DNA of 35,397 bases from an uncultured Clostridia bacterium (GTDB lineage: Bacteria; Bacillota; Clostridia; Lachnospirales; CAG-274), in contig CANQXR010000025.1 of NCBI GenBank assembly GCA_947627855.1, forward strand, positions 1 through 35,397, given 5' to 3'. The translations under genes and the position numbers were made by a program. This document shows, in pieces, positions 8,775 to 15,887 of the stretch. The number at the start of each line of letters is the position of its first letter. The first letter of the stretch is position 1. Under the pieces are notes generated by a model. That model saw only the letters and a program-made list of their open reading frames with translations. It was not told where the DNA came from and made no database searches.

Positions 8775-8908
8775 CGGCTCCGCCATTCAAACCGTCAGGG
8801 ACGGTTTGAATGGCGGAGCCGCGTTGCGGGGGCGAGGGGCGAGGCAGGGAACAAAGAGCGAACTTGTTCGCTCTTTGTTCCCTGCCTCGCCCCTCGCCCC
8901 CGCAACGC
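8775..8908. repeat. compound long-hairpin element 3 (two hairpins)
   Basis: Hairpin 3a has 22-bp perfect arms (8775-8796 and 8800-8821) with loop AGG. Hairpin 3b has 43-bp perfect arms (8821-8863 and 8866-8908) with loop TT, so it is an almost uninterrupted 88-nt palindrome. Base 8821 belongs to both hairpins. The arm word GGGCGAGGCA (8837-8846) recurs in element 5 (32059-32068). The element begins 5 nt after the stop of the aldo/keto reductase gene. Confidence 0.93.
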
Positions 8909-8957
8909 ACACTGCGTCAATTACCCTTAATAAATATGGCTTATTTTATAAAACAGC

Positions 8958-8986
8958 TTGTATATATTTTTATTTGGATGTATAAT
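8958..8986 (+). promoter_or_regulatory. promoter of the larB operon
   Basis: TTGTAT (8958-8963) and TATAAT (8981-8986) are 17 nt apart. The transcript would have an untranslated leader of about 70 nt before larB; I see no riboswitch in it. Confidence 0.65.
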
Positions 8987-9061
8987 TATCAGAAAGGATT
9001 TTCGGGACTGCGGTCACAGATGTCAGGTTGACGGATAAGTTAGTTTTGAAGAGAGGTCATT

Positions 9062-9805
9062 ATGGATATAAAAAAATTGCTGAATGAAATCAAATGCGGC
9101 AGATTGACTTTTGAAGAGGCGGAAAAAATGTTGGATAAGGCTGCCTTTGATGAAATGGAATTTGCCAAGATAGACACAGGAAGAAAAGCACGCACCGGAC
9201 GAAGCGAGGTTATATATTGCCAAGGCAAAGCTGACGAGCATCTGCTCAGGATTTTTGAAAGAATATACAGAAATGAGGGAGAAGTATTAGGAACAAGAGC
9301 AAGTGAAAAGCAATATAAAATTATTGCCGAGCATTTTCCCGAAGTAAAATTCAGCAATATTTCGGGAATAATCAAGATAGAAAAACCAAAGGAGCGTATC
9401 GGCTGCATAGCGGTATGTACAGCGGGCACAGCAGATATAGGAGTGGCGGAGGAGGCTGCCGAAACGGCTGAATTTTTCGGAAACAATGTAGTAAGAGTAT
9501 ACGATGTTGGCGTATGCGGAATACACAGGCTGCTCAGCAGGATTGATGTTATAAACAAGGCTAATTGTATTATCGCGGTTGCGGGAATGGAGGGCGCTCT
9601 GGCGGGCGTTCTGGGAGGGCTTGTTGACAAGCCGGTTATAGCTGTTCCTACATCTGTGGGTTATGGGGCAAATTTCGGCGGACTTTCTGCGCTGCTTACA
9701 ATGATAAATTCCTGCTCAAACGGTGTTGCTGTGACAAATATAGATAATGGCTACGGTGCAGGTTATATTGCATCTCAGATAAATGAATTGGGGGTAAGAA
9801 AATGA
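9062..9805 (+). CDS. larB: LarB, pyridinium-dicarboxylate synthase (nickel pincer cofactor)
   Basis: LarB carboxylates and hydrolyses nicotinic acid adenine dinucleotide to start synthesis of the nickel-pincer nucleotide cofactor, best known from lactate racemase. The 247-residue protein has the usual short N-terminal helical region (about 1-110) and a C-terminal PurE-like domain. That domain carries CTAGTADIGVAEEA, VAGMEGALAGVLGGLVDKP and the glycine-rich end NIDNGYGAGY. A GAGAGG ribosome binding site precedes the ATG. The stop overlaps the start of larC by 4 nt (ATGA), so the two are coupled. larE and a LarA-type racemase are not in the window, so the client enzyme must be elsewhere. Confidence 0.92.
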   Translation: MDIKKLLNEIKCGRLTFEEAEKMLDKAAFDEMEFAKIDTGRKARTGRSEVIYCQGKADEHLLRIFERIYRNEGEVLGTRASEKQYKIIAEHFPEVKFSNISGIIKIEKPKERIGCIAVCTAGTADIGVAEEAAETAEFFGNNVVRVYDVGVCGIHRLLSRIDVINKANCIIAVAGMEGALAGVLGGLVDKPVIAVPTSVGYGANFGGLSALLTMINSCSNGVAVTNIDNGYGAGYIASQINELGVRK

Positions 9806-10629
9806 GCAAAGCATTATATATAGAGTGTTATTCGGGTATAAGCGGAGATATGCTTGTGGGAGCGCTTATTGATGTCGGGGCTGACAGAAAGGCTCTTGAC
9901 GATATGCTAGCAAGTCTTCCTGTTAAGGGGTTTAAAACCGAGATAACGAGGGTGAAAAAATCCGGCATAGACTGCTGCGATTTTAACGTTATACAGCAAG
10001 AGGACAATCACGACCATGATATGGAATATTTGTATGGTCATATACATGATCACGAGCATCATCACGGGCATCAACACATACATGAGCATGAGCACGGTCA
10101 CGGACATCATCACAGTCACAGAAATTTATCGGATATCGAGGAAATAATCAGCAATACAAAAATGTCGGAAAATGCCGAAAAAATCACCATGGATATTTTT
10201 CATCTTCTTGCCGAGGCAGAAGCGAAGGCACACGGAACAGACATATCTCAGGTGCATTTTCACGAGGTAGGGGCTGTTGATTCAATAGTGGATATAGCAT
10301 CAGTTGCCGTATGCTTCGACAGTCTTGGCATTGACGAGGTAATTGTTTCGGAGCTTTATGAGGGCAGGGGTTTTGTCAGATGTCAGCACGGAGTTATACC
10401 TGTGCCTGTGCCGGCTGTTGTTAATATAGCTGCCCAGACCGGCATCAAGCTGCATATAACGGACAGATATGGGGAATATGTAACGCCGACAGGCGCAGCG
10501 GCGGCGTCTGTACTTATGACGTCCGACAGTCTGCCAAAGAGCTTTGCCGTTAAAAAGGTAGGACTTGGAGCCGGAAAAAGAGAATATGCCGCTCCCGGTA
10601 TGGTTCGTGTTATGATAATAGAGTATTGA
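9802..10629 (+). CDS. larC: LarC N-terminal domain protein (nickel insertion), C-terminal domain absent
   Basis: LarC inserts nickel into the pincer cofactor in a CTP-dependent reaction. The 275-residue product has the family start SGISGDM (11-17), a His-rich stretch with 18 histidines between residues 70 and 106 that probably binds or stores metal, and HFHEVGAVDSIVD near residue 152. It ends at GLGAGKREYAAPGMVRVMII, where the first half of LarC (LarC1) normally passes into the CTP-binding second half (LarC2). No LarC2 follows: the stop at 10627-10629 is succeeded after 12 nt by the amidotransferase start. In Lactiplantibacillus the halves are joined by a programmed frameshift; here nothing remains downstream to frameshift into. 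The gene is either a natural short form or a truncated copy. Confidence 0.85.
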   Translation: MSKALYIECYSGISGDMLVGALIDVGADRKALDDMLASLPVKGFKTEITRVKKSGIDCCDFNVIQQEDNHDHDMEYLYGHIHDHEHHHGHQHIHEHEHGHGHHHSHRNLSDIEEIISNTKMSENAEKITMDIFHLLAEAEAKAHGTDISQVHFHEVGAVDSIVDIASVAVCFDSLGIDEVIVSELYEGRGFVRCQHGVIPVPVPAVVNIAAQTGIKLHITDRYGEYVTPTGAAAASVLMTSDSLPKSFAVKKVGLGAGKREYAAPGMVRVMIIEY

Positions 10630-10641
10630 TTGAGGTAGGAT

Positions 10642-11361
10642 ATGGAGAAAAAACCGCTTATAGGCGTTATGCCGCTTGTTGATGATGAAAGGGACAGCTA
10701 TTGGATGCTGCCGGGATATATGGAGGGGATAATTGCCGCAGGAGGACTTCCTGTAATGCTGCCCCTCACCTCCGATGGCAGGCTTCTCAGACAGGCGGCG
10801 GAGGAATGTGATGGCTTTTTATATACAGGCGGACCTGATGTATCGCCGGAAATTTACGGCGAAAAGCCGAAGGCGGAAACATTGGCGTGCCGAAAAAGAG
10901 ATGACATGGAGCTTATTCTTCTTGACAATATATTGAAGCTTGACAAACCTATTTTGGGCATATGCAGGGGCATACAGCTTCTGAATGCCGCCCTTGGCGG
11001 AAATCTTTGGCAGGATATTCCGTCAGAAAATCCATCGGAGATTGAGCATCATATGAAGTCTCCCTATGATATTCCCATACATAGTGTTGAGCTTGTAAAG
11101 GATTCACCTATACACAGGCTTCTGAAAACAGATGTACTTCCCGTAAACAGTTATCATCATCAGGCTGTAAAGTCGGTGGCTCCCTGTCTTAGTGTTATGG
11201 CGAAAGCATCTGACGGCTTGTGTGAGGCTGTCTATATGCCACACAAAAAATTCGTATGGGCAGTACAGTGGCACCCTGAATTTTCTTTCCGCTCCGATGA
11301 GAACAGCTTTCTTATATTCAAAGCCTTTGTGGATTCCGCTGTCGGAAAATTGCGGATATAA
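10642..11361 (+). CDS. class I glutamine amidotransferase, peptidase C26 (PuuD-like)
   Basis: The 239-residue protein belongs to the gamma-glutamyl-GABA hydrolase family, which cleaves gamma-glutamyl amides. The nucleophile Cys108 is in GICRG and the other triad residues His211 and Glu213 are in QWHPEF. The sequence YTGGPDVSPEIYGE is a signature of this branch. It follows larC by 12 nt with a GAGGT ribosome binding site, so it is probably co-transcribed with larBC. A functional link to nickel cofactor synthesis is not known. E. coli PuuD acts in putrescine breakdown, but no puuA, puuB or puuC neighbour is present, so the physiological substrate is uncertain. Hairpin element 4 lies at its 3-prime end. 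Confidence 0.88.
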   Translation: MEKKPLIGVMPLVDDERDSYWMLPGYMEGIIAAGGLPVMLPLTSDGRLLRQAAEECDGFLYTGGPDVSPEIYGEKPKAETLACRKRDDMELILLDNILKLDKPILGICRGIQLLNAALGGNLWQDIPSENPSEIEHHMKSPYDIPIHSVELVKDSPIHRLLKTDVLPVNSYHHQAVKSVAPCLSVMAKASDGLCEAVYMPHKKFVWAVQWHPEFSFRSDENSFLIFKAFVDSAVGKLRI

Positions 11362-11367
11362 GGCTGC

Positions 11368-11549
11368 TCGGCGTTTTCATATGATATCGCCGCAGCGATA
11401 TCATATGAAAACGCCGACCAACGGGGGAGGGGGAAACAGCCAAGGGGGAGCAGCGCAGCTGCTCCCCCTTGGCTGTTTCCCCCTCCCCCGTTGGTCGCCC
11501 GTGGGGCGCATCAAATTGGCTAAAGCCAATTTGATGCGCCCCACGGGCG
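11368..11549. repeat. compound long-hairpin element 4 (three hairpins sharing junctions)
   Basis: Three perfect inverted repeats lie end to end. 4a: arms 11368-11390 and 11395-11417 (23 bp, loop CGCA). 4b: arms 11415-11454 and 11458-11497 (40 bp, loop GCA). 4c: arms 11496-11521 and 11524-11549 (26 bp, loop AA). 4a and 4b share 3 nt, 4b and 4c share 2 nt. The whole fills the gap between two convergent genes. The left border AAGGCTGC then TCGG (11360-11371) matches element 1, and arms 4a and 4b are related to arms 6a and 6b. Confidence 0.95.
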
Positions 11550-11555
11550 GGCATT

Positions 11556-12176
11556 TTAATCGAAAATCACCTTGCTTACAGGGTCATTATGCTGGGAAAA
11601 GCACATTCTGACCTGTTCGGCAGTTGTTTTAAGTTCATCAAGCACGGGGAGTTCGTCAGGTGAAAAGAAATCTGCTGCAACGGTTTCCGAATTCGGACTG
11701 AATTCTCCCGAAATATATTTGCAGTCGACATAAAATTTTATATGTCCATAGGGCATTATAGGCTTGTTGTGTCTGTTCCTGTCCTCTACGGCAAGTATTC
11801 TTTCACAGACAACCTCCATTCCTGCTTCTTCCCTTACTTCCTTTACTGTGTTGGAGCCTACGGACTGGTTCACATCGCACCAACCGCCGGGCATTGTCCA
11901 TAGTCCGCTGTTTTCCTGTACGAGAAGTATTTTGTTGTCTTTAATGACAACGGCTCTTGTGGATACCTTTGGTGTCTGATAGCCTGTTTCGTTGCAGAAT
12001 ATATCCTTGACCTTATCAAGAGGTATATCGCCTTTGAAGCTAAGCATTTCGGCGGCAATCTCTCTTATTCTTTCATATCTTTCTCTTTCATATATATTTT
12101 TTGTATATGTCAGCCCGTTCTGAGCGAGAGCCTGAAGCTCAACTGCCCAACCGAGCCAAGGTTCTGTTATAGACAT
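11556..12176 (-). CDS. Nudix hydrolase with N-terminal helical domain
   Basis: The 206-residue protein contains an N-terminal region of about 65 residues seen in the family annotated as Nudix hydrolase with N-terminal domain, then a Nudix fold. The Nudix box runs from Gly98 to Met120. The metal-binding glutamates are kept (Glu113, Glu116, Glu117), but the first consensus Glu is Gln104 and the consensus Arg is Lys112. I believe these substitutions occur in this subfamily and need not mean inactivity. The likely substrate class is a nucleoside diphosphate derivative such as ADP-ribose, which is inference. Translation begins at ATG 12176-12174, with an AAGGAGG site overlapping the end of the upstream methyltransferase gene, so the two form an operon. 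Element 4 lies just past its stop. Confidence 0.9.
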   Translation of the reverse strand: MSITEPWLGWAVELQALAQNGLTYTKNIYERERYERIREIAAEMLSFKGDIPLDKVKDIFCNETGYQTPKVSTRAVVIKDNKILLVQENSGLWTMPGGWCDVNQSVGSNTVKEVREEAGMEVVCERILAVEDRNRHNKPIMPYGHIKFYVDCKYISGEFSPNSETVAADFFSPDELPVLDELKTTAEQVRMCFSQHNDPVSKVIFD

Positions 12177-12189
12177 ACCTTCTCCTCCT

Positions 12190-13548
12190 TTACTGCATAA
12201 GCCAGCTCTGCAAATATTTGTTTTTCATTCTTCCTTTTATTACCTTCCCCCAACCGAGGGGATATTTATCAACGCATACAAGGTTCCAGCCGTCATTTGC
12301 GGAAACCTCAAAGCTTTCTCCTTTAAGATATCGCATTACATCTCTGCTTTTTATGGGAAAGCTTACTGTATTTTTTACATTTTCGGGCTTAAGCGTCATG
12401 GCAAATGCCTGAGCAGGCTCAAACCGATTTTTCTTAAGCTCTCCGAGGTAAAGCCCGCTTCTCTGAAGTCTTATGCCTTTAAGGTCTGTTCCCATGGGAA
12501 TTCTGAAAAGGCTTGTTCCATGGACTTCAAAATGTCCTTCTATGCTTATATTCAGATATTCTCTGCAAAAATCAAAGAAATCTTTAAGAAACTTTTTATT
12601 CGGAGCGGGAACATTATCGGGTTTATTTTCGGGGCGTTCTCCGGATTTTTTAAGAAGGGCAATAAAATGTCCCTCACCCGAAGCCTTATGGGGAAAAAGT
12701 CTGCCGCACTTTTCAAGCTCTGCGCTGCCGTTTGCCGTCCATTCGGGTCTGCCTCTTTCAAAGCCAAGGCTCTTATCTGCTTCAATAAGGGAAAAATCGG
12801 TATGGTTATCAAGAAATTCCTGTATAATGGCTTCATTTTCTTCAGGGGCAAATGTGCAGGTGGAATATGACATTATTCCGCCCTCGGCAAGCATTTCGGC
12901 GGCATTTTTGATTATGCTGCGCTGAAGCTCCACGCACATTTCGGTTTTATGCTTTCCCCAGCTTTTCACTGCCTCTCTGTCCTTGCGGAACATTCCCTCG
13001 CCGGAGCACGGGGCATCTATGATTATTTTGTCAAAAAAATGAGGGAATTTTTCTCTTAGCCGTTCGGGTGTTTCATTTGAAACGATTGCATTGGAAACGC
13101 CGCTTAATTCTATATTCTTGACAAGAGCACGACACCTGCTTGCGCTGATATCGTTTGTTATGAGAAGTCCCTCGCCGCAAAGCTTTGCGGCGGCTTGTGT
13201 GCTTTTACCTCCCGGAGCGGCGCACAAATCAAGAACCTTGTCGCCGGGGCTGATCGGCAGAAGCGCTGCCGCACACATTGCAGACGGCTCTTGTATATAA
13301 TAAAGTCCTGCGTAATAAAGGGGACTTTTGGACGGTCTTTCATCGCCGTCAAAATAAAAGCCCTCTTTACACCATTTTACGGGGCTTAGTCTGAATTCCG
13401 TTATTCTGTCAAGCTCTTCGGGAGTTATTTTGAGTGTGTTTGCTCTTAAGCCATATACCCTTGGCTCATCAAGACTTTTAAAATAGTCTGCGCTTTCATC
13501 TCCCAGAAGCCTTATCATTTTTTCCTTATATTCTTCGGGCAGCTTCAT
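12190..13548 (-). CDS. RsmF-like rRNA m5C methyltransferase (NSUN family)
   Basis: The 452-residue enzyme would transfer a methyl group from S-adenosylmethionine to C5 of cytosine in 16S rRNA. The SAM-binding motif DLCAAPGGKS is at 107-116. Both family cysteines are present: Cys181 in DAPCSGEGM and Cys231 in YSTCTF. The C-terminal third (about 320-452), with GTSLFRIPMG and GWGKVIKGRMKNKYLQSWL, fits the PUA-like RNA-binding region of the RsmF/YebU branch. It is transcribed leftward from its own promoter and precedes the Nudix gene by 13 nt. Exact target cytosines cannot be read from sequence. Confidence 0.9.
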   Translation of the reverse strand: MKLPEEYKEKMIRLLGDESADYFKSLDEPRVYGLRANTLKITPEELDRITEFRLSPVKWCKEGFYFDGDERPSKSPLYYAGLYYIQEPSAMCAAALLPISPGDKVLDLCAAPGGKSTQAAAKLCGEGLLITNDISASRCRALVKNIELSGVSNAIVSNETPERLREKFPHFFDKIIIDAPCSGEGMFRKDREAVKSWGKHKTEMCVELQRSIIKNAAEMLAEGGIMSYSTCTFAPEENEAIIQEFLDNHTDFSLIEADKSLGFERGRPEWTANGSAELEKCGRLFPHKASGEGHFIALLKKSGERPENKPDNVPAPNKKFLKDFFDFCREYLNISIEGHFEVHGTSLFRIPMGTDLKGIRLQRSGLYLGELKKNRFEPAQAFAMTLKPENVKNTVSFPIKSRDVMRYLKGESFEVSANDGWNLVCVDKYPLGWGKVIKGRMKNKYLQSWLMQ

Positions 13549-13576
13549 ATTATTTCCTCCATGGCGTATTGTATTT

Positions 13577-13605
13577 ATTCTACCACATATTGTGTAAAAT
13601 GTAAA
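13577..13605 (-). promoter_or_regulatory. promoter of the methyltransferase-Nudix operon
   Basis: On the minus strand TTTACA (13605-13600) and TAGAAT (13582-13577) are 17 nt apart, about 28 nt before the start codon, which is preceded by GGAGG. Confidence 0.6.
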
Positions 13606-13618
13606 TCGCTATTTGCTG

Positions 13619-13647
13619 TTGAAAATAAGTCGGCGTTATGTTATTAT
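13619..13647 (+). promoter_or_regulatory. candidate promoter of the flavodoxin-like gene
   Basis: TTGAAA (13619-13624) and TATTAT (13642-13647) are 17 nt apart. If used, transcription starts near 13654, downstream of the ATG at 13638, which supports the TTG start at 13668. The leader would be very short and might trim the ribosome binding site, so the call is tentative. Confidence 0.4.
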
Positions 13648-13667
13648 TTTCAGGTGGGGGTGTTTTT

Positions 13668-14201
13668 TTGAATACTTTGATTATAAACGGAGCCGTTAAT
13701 GAAAACGGCGAATGCAGAAAGCTTATAGACATATTTAATAAGAATCTGGGCGCCGAGGTTATAAATGTATATAAAGAAAATATTTTGCCCTGTGCGGACT
13801 GTGGTGAGTGTCGGAACGGGGGCGGCTGTGTTATAAATGACAATATGAATAATATATACGACAAAATAGTGAATGCGGATATTATTATTTTTGCTTCTCC
13901 CATATATTATTCTGCTATGACAGGCGTTATGATGAATTTTCTTTCAAGATTTCAGATGTTTTACCTCAGCGGCGCAAAATGCAGAGAAAAAAGGGCGGCT
14001 CTTCTCCTTACCGGCGGCGGAGCGACAAAGCGCACCGATTATGCGGAGCATCAGCTAAAGCTTGCGCTGAAAATCATAAATGCCGAATATGTGGGTCTGA
14101 CAGCCTACATAAACACTGACAGACAAAGCGTTATATATTCCGAAGAAACTCTCAGGGCTGTTTCCGAGCTTAAAAAAAGCTTATACGGACAGAATCCCTG
14201 A
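13668..14201 (+). CDS. flavodoxin-like NAD(P)H-dependent oxidoreductase
   Basis: The 177-residue protein begins with a beta strand, NTLIINGAVNENGECRKLID, followed by CADCGECRNGGGCVINDNM and FASPIYYSAMTGVMMNFLSR. This is the layout of the NADPH-dependent FMN reductase/iron-sulfur flavoprotein-like family. The four-cysteine cluster (CADCGEC plus a later Cys) could be redox active or bind metal. I chose TTG at 13668 because AGGTGGGGG lies 7 nt upstream and the strand order then begins correctly; the ATG at 13638 has no ribosome binding site. It is a single gene between a divergent promoter and a terminator. The electron acceptor is unknown. Confidence 0.82.
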   Translation: MNTLIINGAVNENGECRKLIDIFNKNLGAEVINVYKENILPCADCGECRNGGGCVINDNMNNIYDKIVNADIIIFASPIYYSAMTGVMMNFLSRFQMFYLSGAKCREKRAALLLTGGGATKRTDYAEHQLKLALKIINAEYVGLTAYINTDRQSVIYSEETLRAVSELKKSLYGQNP

Positions 14202-14216
14202 TTGGTTTGAATAAAA

Positions 14217-14254
14217 ACTCCGGCGAATTTTATTTTTTGTCGGAGTCTTTTTTT
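14217..14254 (+). terminator. intrinsic terminator after the flavodoxin-like gene
   Basis: ACTCCG (14217-14222) pairs with CGGAGT (14241-14246). A weaker inner pairing is possible, and C plus T7 follow. It lies 16 nt after the stop codon. Confidence 0.75.
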
Positions 14255-14340
14255 ATGCAGGTGATAGAAAGAGCTTTGACGGAACGTAATATATAATAGA
14301 AGCGCTTCACAGACAAATGACAAAAGGGCAGGTGACATAT

Positions 14341-14898
14341 ATGACAAGGCAGGACGAAAAGCTTGCGGCGGGCGTTGTTTCGGGCAGCGAAAGAGCCTTT
14401 GAAGAGGTCGTACGGCTTTATGGCGGCTTCATAAGGTCTGTTGTGAAATACCATCTTAAAAATATGCCCATGTGGCAGGACGACTGTATGAACGAAATTC
14501 TTATGAACATATGGCGCAATATGAGCAGGTATGACGCAGACAAAAGCAGTCTGAAGAATTGGATAGGTGCGCTGGCAAAATATCGCTGCATTGATTATAA
14601 GCGAAGATATTACAGAGAAAGCTTCAAGGGTGAGCTTGACGAAAATATCGAAGATATTGCCATGCGCCGGACACTTCTCAGGCAGGAAATAGAGGAGGAA
14701 ATAAACTCACTTCTGTCCGGGCTTGACAGCTGTGACAGGGAAATATTCATAAAGCGGTATATTCTCAACGAAACAATCGATGAAATATCCGCTTCAAAGG
14801 GAAAGCCGCCGTCATATATATACAATCGTCTGTCACGAGGACGGAAAAAGCTGCGTTGTTTGTTTGAAAGAAAAGGAAGGGGTGGGGGAGAAAAATGA
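14341..14898 (+). CDS. ECF-type sigma factor
   Basis: The 185-residue protein has a sigma-70 region 2 (about 10-90, with DDCMNEILMNIWRNM and LKNWIGALAKYRCIDYKRR) and a region 4 helix-turn-helix (about 125-175, with DREIFIKRYILNETIDEIS and YIYNRLSRGRKKL). No region 1 or 3 is present, as expected for an extracytoplasmic-function sigma. An in-frame ATG at 14317 exists. I chose 14341 because AGGTG precedes it by a normal distance and homologues start close to this point. The stop overlaps the next start (ATGA), pairing it with the membrane DUF4367 protein that is its likely regulator. The upstream stretch GGAACGT resembles an ECF -35 element, so autoregulation is possible but weakly supported. 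Confidence 0.88.
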   Translation: MTRQDEKLAAGVVSGSERAFEEVVRLYGGFIRSVVKYHLKNMPMWQDDCMNEILMNIWRNMSRYDADKSSLKNWIGALAKYRCIDYKRRYYRESFKGELDENIEDIAMRRTLLRQEIEEEINSLLSGLDSCDREIFIKRYILNETIDEISASKGKPPSYIYNRLSRGRKKLRCLFERKGRGGGEK

Positions 14899-15749
14899 AA
14901 AACGAATATGATTATTTCAATGAAATGAAAATCGATATGAGCCTTTACGAAACGGAGGCTCTCACCGAAAAGGAGGTAACTGAAATGACTGAAAAAATCA
15001 CCGGAAGAAAAAAGAGCAGAAAAAAATATGTCGCTGTATTGGCGTGTGCCGCTGTGGCGGCTGCGGTTACGGGAGTTGCGGCGGCAGAGGGTTATCTGGA
15101 CGGAATACTTAAGGCGTTTACAACGGGGCACAACTATTTTTATCAGATGGACCCCAATACCCTTCACGAGCTTCCCGAAGAGCTTAAAGGAAAGCTTTTT
15201 GACAAAAACGGAAACGTACTTGAAAAAATAAGCGATGGCGACATAGACAATCTGTATGATGTCAATGGCAGCCATTTAAGCGAAAAGGAGCTTGAAAAAA
15301 TGTTTACGGACGCCTTGGGCGACAAGGCGAAAATATCACTTGACAGTGAGGCGGCGGAGAAAAGCTATTCCACACTTGACGAGGCGCAGGAGGTATGTGA
15401 CTTTGACATATGCATTCCCTCATATATTCCCGAAGGATACAGCTTTTCAAGGGCTTATTCCTATACTGACGAGGAGGGTAATGTAAGTGGCTATTATATG
15501 AATATGGAATATGCCGGTGAAAATGGCGTTATAAAGATTATGGAAAGACTCATAAACGATGAAACGGCATTTACGGCATCATCTGACGGCGAGATGGAGG
15601 AAGTGGATATAAACGGCGCTGCTGCTGTTATAGAAGATGGCAGAACTCTGAATTTTGAAACAGATGACGGAGTTGCCGTGGGAATATTTACCAAGGGCTG
15701 CATTACCAAGGACGAGCTTATAAAGATAGCCAAAAGCATAGAGCAGTAA
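14895..15749 (+). CDS. DUF4367 membrane protein, probable anti-sigma partner
   Basis: The 284-residue protein has a short cytoplasmic N-terminus (1-44), one membrane span (about 45-65, VAVLACAAVAAAVTGVAAAE) and an external domain. The C-terminal half, from CDFDICIPSYIPEGY onward, fits DUF4367. Between span and domain there are two DxNG-type segments, LFDKNGNVLEK and LYDVNGSHLSEKEL, that look like a short calcium- or peptide-binding-like repeat. The 4-nt overlap with the sigma gene and the topology make it the probable membrane-bound anti-sigma factor sensing the envelope. No canonical zinc-binding anti-sigma motif is present in the short N-terminus, so the binding mode is unclear. Confidence 0.75.
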   Translation: MKNEYDYFNEMKIDMSLYETEALTEKEVTEMTEKITGRKKSRKKYVAVLACAAVAAAVTGVAAAEGYLDGILKAFTTGHNYFYQMDPNTLHELPEELKGKLFDKNGNVLEKISDGDIDNLYDVNGSHLSEKELEKMFTDALGDKAKISLDSEAAEKSYSTLDEAQEVCDFDICIPSYIPEGYSFSRAYSYTDEEGNVSGYYMNMEYAGENGVIKIMERLINDETAFTASSDGEMEEVDINGAAAVIEDGRTLNFETDDGVAVGIFTKGCITKDELIKIAKSIEQ

Positions 15750-15787
15750 GGACAAGGGGAAAATCTCTCATTGCAGGAAATGGCGTT

Positions 15788-15823
15788 ATCCCGATGGAAC
15801 AATGGTTCTGTCGGGATTTTTTC
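15788..15823 (+). terminator. intrinsic terminator after the sigma/DUF4367 operon
   Basis: ATCCCGA (15788-15794) pairs with TCGGGAT (15811-15817), with an inner GAAC/GTTC pairing, and T6 follows. It separates the sigma operon from the leuA promoter. Confidence 0.8.
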
Positions 15824-15851
15824 AATGTCCGAAAATTTATTTTTTTTGCTA

Positions 15852-15881
15852 TTGACAAAGGGGCGTTTGGTATGTTATCAT
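15852..15881 (+). promoter_or_regulatory. promoter of the leuA operon
   Basis: TTGACA (15852-15857) and TATCAT (15876-15881) are 18 nt apart. It lies directly upstream of the T-box leader, with transcription expected near 15888. Confidence 0.65.
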
Positions 15882-15887
15882 AGAACA

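Noticed and set aside
8810..9031. A 73-residue plus-strand frame after the aldo/keto reductase
   Set aside because: Most of it translates hairpin element 3 and the larB promoter; no ribosome binding site is present.
10600..10660. Programmed frameshift joining larC to a second half, as in Lactiplantibacillus
   Set aside because: Downstream sequence encodes the C26 amidotransferase from its own start; no LarC2-like sequence is present in any frame.
11192..11611. A 139-residue plus-strand frame overlapping the amidotransferase end and element 4
   Set aside because: It is out of frame with a clear gene and then reads through palindromic DNA.
14275..14305. A TTGACG/TATAAT promoter before the sigma factor gene
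   Set aside because: The two hexamers are only about 10 nt apart, too close for sigma-A; an ECF-type site is possible but weak.
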